64,000 nucleotides of DNA from Pollutimonas nitritireducens (GCF_002849615.1 NZ_PDNV01000003.1:124001-188000); one strand, 5' to 3'. Shown: positions 1 to 6,129, counted from the first letter of the stretch. The notes: generated from the letters alone by a model not told the origin. Program-made: numbers and translations.

Positions 1-27
1 GGGCACGTAGCCTGTGCCCGCGCATAG

Positions 28-318
28 ATGCAAAAACCCGCACTTGGCGGGTTCGGTTACTCAAGGCGCAGTGGCCCTGCCGTATTGTCCCACGGAGCGT
101 CCCAATATGCCCGTGTTTTAAGCAGCTTCACCCCCCAGGCGAGTCAAAGCCCGATATTAATCGAAATAGACGGCGCGATTGGCGACCTGGATGATGCGCT
201 TGAGGACTATTACTCCAGTCTCTACCCGCCTCGCTTCCCTTATTTTCAATTTACCTCCTTTCAATCGCGACTGCGACAAGCTAAGGCTATGCTGAATGAT
301 TTTCTGCGGCGCCTATGA
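28..318 (+). CDS. Doubtful 96-aa hypothetical protein
   Basis: This is an open frame of 96 codons with no recognised domain. The first third is Ser/Gly/Arg-rich. The second half (IEIDGAIGDLDDALEDYY, then a basic helix ending in NDFLRRL) looks more protein-like. A short G+C hairpin and T run about 40 bases downstream would suit the end of a plus-strand transcript. Against it, the ATG lies inside or next to a terminator-like hairpin and has no Shine-Dalgarno sequence, so a real start, if any, is further downstream. It is kept only as a low-confidence call. Confidence 0.28.
   Translation: MQKPALGGFGYSRRSGPAVLSHGASQYARVLSSFTPQASQSPILIEIDGAIGDLDDALEDYYSSLYPPRFPYFQFTSFQSRLRQAKAMLNDFLRRL
35..53 (-). 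terminator. Candidate intrinsic terminator at the window edge
   Basis: A 7-bp perfect stem (AACCCGC / GCGGGTT) with a 5-base loop is preceded on the plus strand by five A residues, so a minus-strand transcript would end in a U tract. No minus-strand gene is visible just to the right, so it may be bidirectional and serve a gene left of the window. Confidence 0.4.
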
Positions 319-357
319 GCAACTAGTCGAATGTCTCCGATATTCGGCCAGCGCCCG

Positions 358-378
358 GCCCCTCCGGAGGGCTTTTTA
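358..378 (+). terminator. Weak intrinsic terminator
   Basis: A short CCCT/AGGG stem around CCGG is followed by CTTTTTAC. It lies between the hypothetical frame and the csbD promoter, and resembles the stronger terminator that follows csbD. Confidence 0.4.
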
Positions 379-390
379 CGTTTATCGCCT

Positions 391-405
391 GGGCACATAG
401 CTTGC
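391..405 (+). promoter_or_regulatory. Sigma54-type (-24/-12) promoter of csbD
   Basis: GGCAC, five bases (ATAGC), then TTGC matches the RpoN consensus (TGGCAC-N5-TTGC) with exact 10-base spacing between GG and GC. A start site about 12 bases past the -12 element would be near 416, leaving a leader of about 48 nt before the csbD ATG at 464. The same motif recurs before other small genes in the window. Confidence 0.75.
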
Positions 406-463
406 TTTCTCTTTCATGAGCACCGGTAACCCGGTTCGATGAACGCAAGTAAGGAGTACTGAT

Positions 464-694
464 ATGGATAGCGATCGTATTAAAGGCGCCGGAAAGGAAA
501 TCAAAGGCAACGTCAAGGAAGCCTTCGGGGAGCTTACCGGCGACCGAAGCACAGAGATCGACGGCAAAACCGAACAGGTTGCCGGTAAGATTCAGCGCAA
601 GTACGGCGAAACAAAAGACGATGTTCGGGATGCGCTAGATGATGTCGATGACGCCAACGACCTCAACGATCCAGCGGTCCGATCACGGCCGTAA
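464..694 (+). CDS. csbD: CsbD family stress-response protein
   Basis: A 76-aa, highly charged, cysteine-free protein with the CsbD signature: an initial D-R-I-K-G-A-G-K-E-I-K-G-N-V-K-E segment followed by a second, related 'GKTEQVAGKIQRKYGE' half. CsbD-like proteins accumulate under general stress and in stationary phase in many bacteria, but their biochemical role is unknown. The start is set by AAGGAG at 451-456, eight bases before the ATG. The gene stands alone between a sigma54-type promoter and an intrinsic terminator, so it should be a monocistronic sigma54-dependent unit, whereas the Bacillus homologue is controlled by sigma-B. The acidic tail (DALDDVDDANDLND) is longer than in many homologues. 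Confidence 0.93.
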   Translation: MDSDRIKGAGKEIKGNVKEAFGELTGDRSTEIDGKTEQVAGKIQRKYGETKDDVRDALDDVDDANDLNDPAVRSRP

Positions 695-704
695 CGGTTA
701 GGAC

Positions 705-729
705 AGCCCCCTTCCGAGGGCTTTTTTTA
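705..729 (+). terminator. Intrinsic terminator of csbD
   Basis: AGCCC, an 8-base loop and GGGCT are followed by seven T residues, starting 11 bases after the csbD stop codon. Confidence 0.85.
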
Positions 730-743
730 CGCCTCTCCACGTT

Positions 744-758
744 GGGCACATGGCTTGC
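744..758 (+). promoter_or_regulatory. Sigma54-type promoter of the 85-aa protein gene
   Basis: GGGCAC, spacer, TTGC: GGCAC at 745-749 and TTGC at 755-758 with N5 ATGGC. It lies 15 bases beyond the csbD terminator and about 70 bases before the next ATG (828). It is nearly identical over 14 bases to the elements at 391 and 4436. Confidence 0.75.
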
Positions 759-827
759 CGCTCAATACATATGCAGAGTACAGGCTGTTTAACCAAACCG
801 CCTAGACCATGCTTATGGAGAAATATC

Positions 828-1085
828 ATGGCAGAGGCTAAGAAACTCACAAGCCCGTCACAGCCTGACCAGAAAAAAGCAAAGAACCAAAATGAAATGC
901 ACCCTCGCCCGGAACTAGGATTGAAATCTGTAGCAGAAGAATCGGAGTACGCCAACGAGGATCCAGGCATGCAGGAAGCGGCGGGACAGAAAGCGACGCA
1001 ATGTGGCGGCAACCAAAACCCGCAAGGGACCCCTGCGACTCCGCCTGTACCTAATAATGAGGCGCCCATGTCTCTGGGAAAATAA
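828..1085 (+). CDS. Small hydrophilic disordered protein, 85 aa
   Basis: The protein is rich in Lys, Gln, Asn, Pro and Glu, with no hydrophobic segment, and looks intrinsically disordered. The ATG at 828 is preceded by GGAG (817-820); longer in-frame extensions would run back over the promoter. It begins with a KK-x3-PSQ-x-D pattern and then NEM-x-PR, which resembles the start of the 133-aa product at 4510 (KK-x3-PSQ-x-D, then NEV-x-PR). The two may be a divergent family. Gene architecture (sigma54-type promoter, GGAG, short ORF, terminator) also matches 4510. Function is unknown; a stress or desiccation role is an inference from its promoter class and csbD neighbour. Confidence 0.7.
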   Translation: MAEAKKLTSPSQPDQKKAKNQNEMHPRPELGLKSVAEESEYANEDPGMQEAAGQKATQCGGNQNPQGTPATPPVPNNEAPMSLGK

Positions 1086-1125
1086 TGCCGAAACAATTAA
1101 TGTCAGCAGCGACAAGCGATATTTG

Positions 1126-1147
1126 GCCCCTTCATTGGGGCTTCTTT
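1126..1147 (+). terminator. Intrinsic terminator
   Basis: GCCCC, a six-base loop and GGGGC are followed by TTCTTT, about 40 bases after the 85-aa gene. It sits between that gene and the convergent minus-strand RHH gene. Confidence 0.7.
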
Positions 1148-1152
1148 GTGGG

Positions 1153-1494
1153 CTACTTATCGTCCAGGCGCTTATTTAGCGCATCGACTGATTCCTTCAG
1201 GCTTTGTACAGTAGACATAAGGCTCGGCTCATTGATGTCGAGCGCCGCCTCAATCAGAGCGAGAATCTCCCCGTTCAAAGATCGGCCGGTCGTTTTCCTG
1301 GCCGCGTCGACGCGCTTACGCAGATCTGGCGGTATGCGAAGATGTAACCCTCGGGCGCTTTTGATGACATCAAGGCAACCAAGTACAACGTGCTGCCCGG
1401 TACGCGGCCCGCTCACGTTACACCGTCTTGGCGATAGCACTGAGCAGGCCGAACGCATGTTCTGGGACACTGGCACCCGATGACGCCCATGCAT
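1153..1494 (-). CDS. Arc-like ribbon-helix-helix protein with a chimeric 5' end
   Basis: The C-terminal 70 residues form an Arc/MetJ-type RHH DNA-binding domain: a GLHLRIPPDLR beta strand, helix, GRSLNGEILALIEAALD, then a tail with predicted coiled-coil character (LMSTVQSLKESVDALNKRLDD). Proteins of this type are normally short repressors starting a few residues before the strand. Here no ATG, GTG or TTG lies just upstream in frame. The nearest in-frame starts (1494, 1458) lie in sequence that is antisense to a decayed SRAP gene, so the first 40 or so codons are probably not original. Either translation begins at an unusual codon or the gene lost its start in the same rearrangement that broke the SRAP copy. 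Confidence 0.55.
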   Translation of the reverse strand: MHGRHRVPVSQNMRSACSVLSPRRCNVSGPRTGQHVVLGCLDVIKSARGLHLRIPPDLRKRVDAARKTTGRSLNGEILALIEAALDINEPSLMSTVQSLKESVDALNKRLDDK

Positions 1495-1635
1495 GGGTAA
1501 ATCCGGAGACGTCTATCGAGGATGCGCTGGAATTGCTATCCAGGCCGCGGTCCGAGTCCTCCGTTGTCTGGTATCAAGCGACGCCGGCTATGGGAAAGCC
1601 ACAGCATCAGCTGGCGGACACAAGTGGGCCGAATC
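1390..1635 (+). pseudogene. Remnant of a second SRAP (YedK/HMCES-like) gene
   Basis: Two blocks match the intact SRAP protein encoded at 3010-3675. The first, RPLTLHRLGDSTEQAERMFW, corresponds to RPLTLHRLGDGSEQVERMFW. The second, LAPDDAHAWVNPETSIEDAL then TPAMGK..QLAD, corresponds to LAPEDALAWLDPATRVEDAL then TPAMGN..QLAD. One extra C before the first block shifts the frame relative to PGTRP. At about 1466-1471 roughly 320 bases present in the intact gene, coding for the catalytic Glu and His regions, are missing. The N-terminal catalytic Cys is also absent. This is a non-functional paralogous fragment, not a sequencing slip, since both frameshift and deletion occur. Confidence 0.8.
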
Positions 1636-1760
1636 GGCTGGTCCCGTGCATACGCTATCTGGCAGAGCTTCCGGAACGGATGGATTAATCCGAATAGGCT
1701 ATAGGTACGCGAGAAACGCTGGCGTAGTGTTACCGGATGCACCCAGCCTATTCCGTTCAT

Positions 1761-1966
1761 ATGTGCGATTCTTGCGGTGAGTGCGCATTATGCACCCTGC
1801 CCCAAAGCCCCATAAGAAAATGGAGCTGCGAAGAATATATGCCTCCGTCTATATGGCATCGCTTGAACGACATTACGAGTGCTCGGAATGTAATACGGTC
1901 TGGATACGCCGTACTGACCCCGATGGTGTTGATACGGAATTCCACCCGGTAAAGGCAGAGCCTTGA
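1761..1966 (+). pseudogene. Probable frameshifted zinc-ribbon mini-protein
   Basis: An ATG at 1761 opens MCDSCGE, a CxxC knuckle. A change of frame near 1780 leads into a second frame that ends YECSECNTVW...EFHPVKAEP, which carries a second CxxC. The next gene downstream has the same order in a single frame (VCAACAE ... PHKYMK ... YRCLECDTVW) with a similar spacing between knuckles. I read this as a decayed or frameshifted paralogue. The alternative is a short protein starting at GTG 1781 or ATG 1790 with only one knuckle; no convincing Shine-Dalgarno sequence supports either. Confidence 0.4.
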
Positions 1967-2277
1967 AAGATTTCAATGCTCCGCGCCATGTCGATCCGCA
2001 GAAGGCTACCTCGAGCAGCCCGACATTAACGGATCGCGAAAAGAAAAGAACGGCTATGCCCGGCTCAACGGCAACGGTATGCGCAGCGTGCGCTGAGGTC
2101 GCCACCCTCCCCGGCCATGTAGAGCCTCATAAATACATGAAGAGTGAGGGACAGCGCCCAAACCATGGCGGCACCGACACCCAATACCGATGTCTGGAAT
2201 GCGACACGGTTTGGTTGTGCCATAGGGATAGATGGGGATCCAGCTGCGGGTTTAAGCTGGTGCCCACCGCGAAATAG
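1963..2277 (+). CDS. Small zinc-ribbon protein, 104 aa
   Basis: Two CxxC knuckles (CAAC near residue 40, CLEC near residue 79) followed by DTVW and a further Cys suggest a zinc-ribbon fold; the ligand set is inferred from spacing. A TTG start at 1963 overlaps the stop of the preceding frame (TTGA), which would allow coupled translation. An ATG at 2056 would give a 73-aa protein retaining both knuckles and may be the true start. Function is unknown; such small ribbons often bind nucleic acid or partner proteins. Confidence 0.5.
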   Translation: MKDFNAPRHVDPQKATSSSPTLTDREKKRTAMPGSTATVCAACAEVATLPGHVEPHKYMKSEGQRPNHGGTDTQYRCLECDTVWLCHRDRWGSSCGFKLVPTAK

Positions 2278-2371
2278 CGCGGCGTTGTTGGTATAGCCGG
2301 CACCATTTCGCTCGCTCCTGCCCAGCCACTTATGCCCTTCTTCCCTCCACACTATGCACAATCCCCATGTC

Positions 2372-2386
2372 GGGCACACCAGTTGC
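2372..2386 (+). promoter_or_regulatory. Sigma54-type promoter of the 102-aa protein gene
   Basis: GGCAC at 2373-2377, N5 ACCAG, TTGC at 2383-2386. The predicted start near 2397 leaves a 70-nt leader before the ATG at 2467. The spacer differs from the elements at 391, 744 and 4436, so this is not simply a copy of them. Confidence 0.7.
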
Positions 2387-2466
2387 TGTCATCACGTTAT
2401 CAGAAAGCGTGACCGACCCGGCACTGAGCTTTTTGAGACGCAATTTATAAAGAGGGAGCGACAGGA

Positions 2467-2775
2467 ATGAGTTCATCGGCATGGGCTCAATCGACGACCG
2501 CGGCAGACGCCAAGACCCGATATAACGCGGACATGCAGCAGTGCAAAACGTTGAAAGGTAACGACCAGGACGTCTGCGAGAAAGCGGCTGAAGCCCGGAG
2601 GGACTCAGCAAAGGCTGATGCAAAGGCTAATAAAGAATCCGCAGAAGCACAACATGACGCCGTGAAAACAAAGCGCGATTCCGCGTATGACGTAGCGAAA
2701 GAAAAATGCGACGCTATGTCGGGTGATGCGAAGGACCAATGTATTGCCCAGGCCAAAACGAAGTATGGCAAATAA
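2467..2775 (+). CDS. Ala/Lys/Asp-rich helical protein with a truncated signal peptide
   Basis: The 102-aa product begins MSSSAWAQS, which looks like only the c-region and cleavage site (AWA|Q) of a Sec signal peptide; no hydrophobic core exists upstream in this frame, where a stop lies 33 bases before the ATG. The rest is strongly helical and polar, with AKADAKANKE-type repeats and four cysteines in two pairs (CKTLKGNDQDVC and CDAMSGDAKDQC), a pattern fit for two disulfides in the periplasm. GGGAG at 2454-2458 supports the ATG. I infer a periplasmic stress-type protein whose export signal has been clipped, or which now stays in the cytoplasm. Function is not known. Confidence 0.75.
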   Translation: MSSSAWAQSTTAADAKTRYNADMQQCKTLKGNDQDVCEKAAEARRDSAKADAKANKESAEAQHDAVKTKRDSAYDVAKEKCDAMSGDAKDQCIAQAKTKYGK

Positions 2776-2808
2776 CGTTGCAGCGCATTTGAACCCCTGA
2801 CACGGTTC

Positions 2809-2834
2809 ATGCCCTCTTCGGAGGGCATTTTTTA
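2809..2834 (+). terminator. Strong intrinsic terminator with a UUCG loop
   Basis: ATGCCCTC, loop TTCG, GAGGGCAT, then a T run. The eight-base stem is perfect and starts 34 bases after the preceding stop codon. Confidence 0.92.
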
Positions 2835-3009
2835 TCCCCCTTCTTTCTCCAGGCCCTCCTATCTTATTTGATCGAAATCTGCGTTAGTAAAAGATCGGGA
2901 GATCATGAATTCGCCGCTGGCATTGCTGACCACATTGGTCAATAATGAACTGAGTGGCGAGCAACAATCCGAAACGCATTGGCAGGACAAATCTCGAACA
3001 GGACTAGCT

Positions 3010-3675
3010 ATGTGTGGGCGAATACGGCAGGCTGGTGACGGCGAACAGTACATGGAAACGTTGAACTGGAATCCGCGGGCGATTCTCAACGATGTGCAGG
3101 CGCCGAAATTCAACGTTCCGCCAGGGACGCGGCCGCTTACCTTGCACCGCTTGGGCGATGGATCTGAACAGGTCGAGCGAATGTTTTGGGGGTACAAGCC
3201 CGCATGGTACAAGCGCGGCCCGGCCAGCAATGCCCGACTCGATACGGTATTGAACGGTTCGCCATTCTGGCTGCCACTCCTGACCAGGCGGATTCTGGTT
3301 CCGGCTGAGGGATGGTATGAATGGATAGGTGAAAAAACCTCAAAGCAACCGTGGTATATACATGCAAAGAACGATGCCCCGATACTGATGGCTGCCATTG
3401 CTGCCTGGAGCCCCGGTGCGGAAATGAACGCGGCGCACGGGTTTGCCATCGTCACAGACGATGCTGCCGGCGGAATGGTGGATATCCATGACAGGCGGCC
3501 TATCGTTCTGGCACCTGAAGACGCCCTCGCCTGGCTGGATCCGGCCACGCGTGTCGAGGACGCTCTGGCCATGCTGACGACGCCCCGGCCAGAATCTGCC
3601 TTTGTCTGGCATCCGGTGACGCCGGCGATGGGAAATTCGCGGTATCAATTGGCGGATGCCAGCGAGCCTTTCTAA
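3010..3675 (+). CDS. yedK: SOS response-associated peptidase / abasic-site processing protein (SRAP)
   Basis: The 221-aa protein starts MCGR, placing the essential Cys at position 2 after Met removal; this fixes the start at 3010 rather than at upstream codons. Other family landmarks are present in order: FNVPPGTRP, SNARLDT, PAEGWYEW (conserved Glu) and IHDRRPIVL (the usual HDRMP, with Arg for Met). SRAP proteins such as YedK and human HMCES form a thiazolidine crosslink with abasic sites in single-stranded DNA and shield them from breakage. A decayed second copy lies 1.5 kb upstream. No LexA box was seen immediately upstream. Confidence 0.93.
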   Translation: MCGRIRQAGDGEQYMETLNWNPRAILNDVQAPKFNVPPGTRPLTLHRLGDGSEQVERMFWGYKPAWYKRGPASNARLDTVLNGSPFWLPLLTRRILVPAEGWYEWIGEKTSKQPWYIHAKNDAPILMAAIAAWSPGAEMNAAHGFAIVTDDAAGGMVDIHDRRPIVLAPEDALAWLDPATRVEDALAMLTTPRPESAFVWHPVTPAMGNSRYQLADASEPF

Positions 3676-3814
3676 GTGGCAGTGAATCACGACGAAAGAC
3701 CGTAGATTCAAACATGAGCCGAGACTCGGCTTACGCTATAGGGCCAAGTGCCATACCAAGCCGGGGTCGATAGTATTTGAAACCTTTCCTGACTAAATGC
3801 AGCAAGGAGGTTTT

Positions 3815-4402
3815 ATGTCTTACTTCGACGAATTTGAGGGTGTGACTGAGCCATCGAAGGATCACCTTGTAAGCTTTCTGCAGCACGCATGGGGATTTCT
3901 GTTCGATACGATGCGAAACAGGCTGGTCGGTTTCGAGCGGATCGCCGCGCTGGATCCCCTTACTGCACAGATGAAAGGGCAAGTCGAGGTCTTGATCGAT
4001 GACCGCAAACTCGACTTCGATAGAATAATAAGTGCGGTAGATCGACTCCCGCGCGATGACATCGGGCTGGCCGCCTATGGCCTCGTCGGTATACCGCAGG
4101 GATTGAAGCTCTCGGCCCTGGTCCGCCTTGAGAACCGCGTCGGATTCTTTCGTAGCGAGGAAATAATACGAAAAATTCTCCGAGATATAGACGACATCTT
4201 GAACTCGACCTGTGACGCCCTGAAATCCGCGGCGGATAGGTCCCGACCTGATCCATTACAGTATCAATCGGCCCTCCTGGATGTCGAGATGAAAACCATC
4301 CAGCAGGAAATCAAAAAGACGCTTAAAGTATTGCTGGATCGTATTGACCAGCCTTCCGATCGCCCTGCAACGAGAAAAGGGAAGTTGGCGATGGCCGTTT
4401 GA
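3815..4402 (+). CDS. Hypothetical helical protein, 195 aa
   Basis: A strong AAGGAGG at 3804-3810 sits five bases before the ATG, predicting good translation. The protein is soluble, without signal peptide or membrane segment, and mostly helical. It contains DDILNSTCDALKSAADR and a long amphipathic C-terminal segment (VEMKTIQQEIKKTLKVLLDRI) suggestive of a coiled coil, then a basic tail. I do not recognise the family. It is followed at about 30 bases by a sigma54-type promoter for the next gene, so the two are probably separate transcription units. Confidence 0.75.
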   Translation: MSYFDEFEGVTEPSKDHLVSFLQHAWGFLFDTMRNRLVGFERIAALDPLTAQMKGQVEVLIDDRKLDFDRIISAVDRLPRDDIGLAAYGLVGIPQGLKLSALVRLENRVGFFRSEEIIRKILRDIDDILNSTCDALKSAADRSRPDPLQYQSALLDVEMKTIQQEIKKTLKVLLDRIDQPSDRPATRKGKLAMAV

Positions 4403-4435
4403 ATTGGGTGCAGCGCGTTGGAGTGTATATGCACC

Positions 4436-4450
4436 AGGCACATGGCTTGC
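4436..4450 (+). promoter_or_regulatory. Sigma54-type promoter of the 133-aa protein gene
   Basis: GGCAC at 4437-4441, N5 ATGGC, TTGC at 4447-4450. The predicted start near 4461 gives a 49-nt leader. From GGCAC to TTGCC it is identical to the element at 745. Confidence 0.75.
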
Positions 4451-4509
4451 CCTTCTATCAAGTAGCGCTCGGTCATTCAGCCGGGCGATTGCATGATGGA
4501 GAACAATTC

Positions 4510-4911
4510 ATGAGACAAGACAAGAAGCCGGCACAACCTTCACAGCAGGACCCGGAACAAGGAAACGAGGTCGATCCGCGGCTGAAAGAACCCTACGGTC
4601 CTGAAGGGTATCGGTCTGGCATTGACGAACCCGGTTCTTCCAGCAGCAAGAATCCCGGCCAAGCCAACCCGGCTCACAACACGCCGGGTAGAATCCGCCA
4701 AGATCAACCAGGCCAGCACGACCTGGGAGAGCCCGGCCAAGCTCAGACCCAGAGCTATCCCGGCATAAAGGGACCGAAAGCGCGGGAACTTCAGCACGAT
4801 GGCATCGTCGAAAATGACCAGGCAACAAAAGACGAGAACAAGAATGTTGGAACGGCCCGCCGCAATGAGCAAAATGGTAGGAATGGGCCCCTCAATCCGC
4901 CGAAAAAATAG
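4510..4911 (+). CDS. Small disordered hydrophilic protein with PGQ repeats, 133 aa
   Basis: A Pro, Gly, Gln, Asn and Asp-rich protein with no hydrophobic segment. Short PGQA/PGQ units recur (NPGQANPAH, QDQPGQHD, EPGQAQTQ), which resembles hydrophilin-type stress proteins in composition only. The start at 4510 follows GGAG at 4498-4501, the same arrangement as at 828; an upstream in-frame ATG would place the promoter inside the coding region. The N-terminus (KK-x3-PSQ-x-D ... NEV-x-PR) resembles the 85-aa protein. A large imperfect inverted repeat follows the stop. The cellular role is unknown. Confidence 0.72.
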   Translation: MRQDKKPAQPSQQDPEQGNEVDPRLKEPYGPEGYRSGIDEPGSSSSKNPGQANPAHNTPGRIRQDQPGQHDLGEPGQAQTQSYPGIKGPKARELQHDGIVENDQATKDENKNVGTARRNEQNGRNGPLNPPKK

Positions 4912-4940
4912 TCTTATTTGCGGGTTCTGAAGGCTCGGCC

Positions 4941-4971
4941 GGATGGTGGCCATGCGCATGGCCCGCCATCC
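4941..4971. repeat. Long inverted repeat between two small-protein genes
   Basis: GGATGGTGGCCATG pairs with CATGGCCCGCCATCC around a two-base centre, 14 of 15 positions. No T run follows on either strand, so it is either a factor-dependent stop or a transcript-stabilising hairpin for the 133-aa gene. Confidence 0.5.
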
Positions 4972-5024
4972 CGACACCAATGATCTGCTATAAGATTGAA
5001 ATTCGGATCTCTATGGATCTAAAA

Positions 5025-5303
5025 ATGCACATTCAACCGTTCACACGATTTGGCGCTGCAGCGTTTCTTGCTGCGCTTGTCTCGGGCTGCTCGCTAATCG
5101 CCGCCGACACCCCAGACGCGGGAGCGAAAAAATTCAGTTCGAAGGCCAGCGCACCGGCTCGTGGCAACGATTGCAAATGGAACCGCAGCAGCTGCATACA
5201 CGAAGGGGCGTATGAGGCAAAGGAAAGGGACTATGCGGAAGAAGAAGCCAAACGCCTGAACCGCATCGCATTGGAGACATTTCGCCGCAACGCTGGCAGA
5301 TAA
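5025..5303 (+). CDS. Small lipoprotein with a C-x-WNRSSC motif
   Basis: A 92-aa product with a Lys-free but typical hydrophobic N-terminus and the lipobox VSGC at about residues 19-22, so it is predicted to be lipidated. The mature part holds the cluster CKWNRSSCIHEGAYEAKERDYAEEEAKRLN. This is nearly repeated in the convergent protein at 5410-5643, which identifies the motif as the conserved core: two Cys five residues apart, then His-Glu-Gly, then an acidic helix. An ATG at 5013 is an alternative start. Function is unknown. Confidence 0.72.
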   Translation: MHIQPFTRFGAAAFLAALVSGCSLIAADTPDAGAKKFSSKASAPARGNDCKWNRSSCIHEGAYEAKERDYAEEEAKRLNRIALETFRRNAGR

Positions 5304-5409
5304 CATGGTTGCAGCGGTAAGGTTAGCCCTGCCGTCATCAGGCCGACGAAATCAGCCTGCGAATTGGCAGTTTTTGGCGTCGGCGCAGAAAATTAGAAAA
5401 AAATCCTGA

Positions 5410-5643
5410 TCACTTGCCGTACCGCCGTAATTTTTTCGATGAAGCCTTATTGAGGTCCTTCGCTTCCTGTTCGGCGTATTCCCGCTCGCCTGGTTCATAC
5501 GACCCTTCGTGCATGCAACTGCTACGATTCCACGTGCATTCATTGACGAGTTTCGAATCCCCTAGGCCGTTTGAAGAACAACCGGAAACTAGTGCGATAA
5601 GCCACATCGCCACAGTGAATCGGCCAAACGTTTGAATGGGCAT
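5410..5643 (-). CDS. Paralogous small lipoprotein with a C-x-WNRSSC motif
   Basis: A 77-aa product starting MPIQTFGRF, followed by a hydrophobic stretch and the lipobox VSGC. Its mature part (CTWNRSSCMHEGSYEPGEREYAEQEAKDLN) matches the 5025-5303 protein at most positions. The N-terminal leaders also align (MHIQPFTRF and MPIQTFGRF), so this is a true duplication, with the two copies now in tail-to-tail orientation. The conservation of the Cys pair and HEG implies a disulfide or metal site. No function is assigned. Confidence 0.72.
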   Translation of the reverse strand: MPIQTFGRFTVAMWLIALVSGCSSNGLGDSKLVNECTWNRSSCMHEGSYEPGEREYAEQEAKDLNKASSKKLRRYGK

Positions 5644-5714
5644 TGTTTTACTCTACAGAAGTAATACAGCCATTCCTATAGCAGATTCCTGCAAGCGCGC
5701 TGCGCGCGACACGC

Positions 5715-5888
5715 TTAAACGTCCGGCTGCATAAGCCCGCCGCCGTTCTCATCACCATCTTCGGAGGTATTGATGAGCCTGTTCCTGCCCTCGCAGCCGG
5801 GACACACAAAATAGAAGCCATCGACATCCGACTCCGGCTCGATTGCTTCGGTCGGGACGACCATTCCACAATGCCTGCACGTCCACAT
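5715..5888 (-). CDS. 57-aa zinc-ribbon mini-protein
   Basis: Reading the minus strand from 5888 gives MWTCRHCGMVVPTEA, then a short acidic stretch, GFYFVCPGCEGRN and an acidic tail ending LMQPDV. Two CxxC knuckles 27 residues apart make a complete rubredoxin/zinc-ribbon-like core. GGAAGAG eight bases before the ATG supports translation. It is easily missed because of its length. It lies between the paralogous lipoprotein and the tiny lipoprotein on the same strand (6001-6129), and all three could be one transcript. Confidence 0.72.
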   Translation of the reverse strand: MWTCRHCGMVVPTEAIEPESDVDGFYFVCPGCEGRNRLINTSEDGDENGGGLMQPDV

Positions 5889-6000
5889 AATGCTCTTCCA
5901 CTAGGGAAAACACCATCATACTGCAGCTCGATCAGCCAGTGCCGGGTCAGATTTCGAGTAATCTGATTACCGGTGTACCTCAATAGACCCGGCAGAGAAG

Positions 6001-6129
6001 CTAGCCCCCATTACCGCTGGAGGGGATCTCGTTCTGATAACTGGCGTCGTAGTTAGTTGCAGAGCCTTCCGAATACGTCCCGCAACCCGACAGGACCGAA
6101 ATTATGATTGCAATCAGTATCGATTTCAT
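6001..6129 (-). CDS. 42-aa lipoprotein
   Basis: The minus strand encodes MKSILIAIIISVLSGCGTYS followed by a polar tail (EGSATNYDASYQNEIPSSGNGG). The lipobox LSGC is ideal and leaves a mature peptide of only about 27 residues. GAAGGA lies seven bases before the ATG. Entericidin- and Lpp-like mini-lipoproteins have a similar build, but the sequence does not match any I can name. Confidence 0.7.
   Translation of the reverse strand: MKSILIAIIISVLSGCGTYSEGSATNYDASYQNEIPSSGNGG

Noticed and set aside
1-19. GGGCAC...GTGCCC at the very start of the window
   Set aside because: It has a good -24-like GGCAC but no TTGC at the right distance. It reads as a 6-bp inverted repeat, perhaps the end of a structure cut by the window edge.
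5690-5720. CGCAG-N5-TTGC before the minus-strand lipoprotein at 5643
   Set aside because: It lacks the essential GG of the -24 element.
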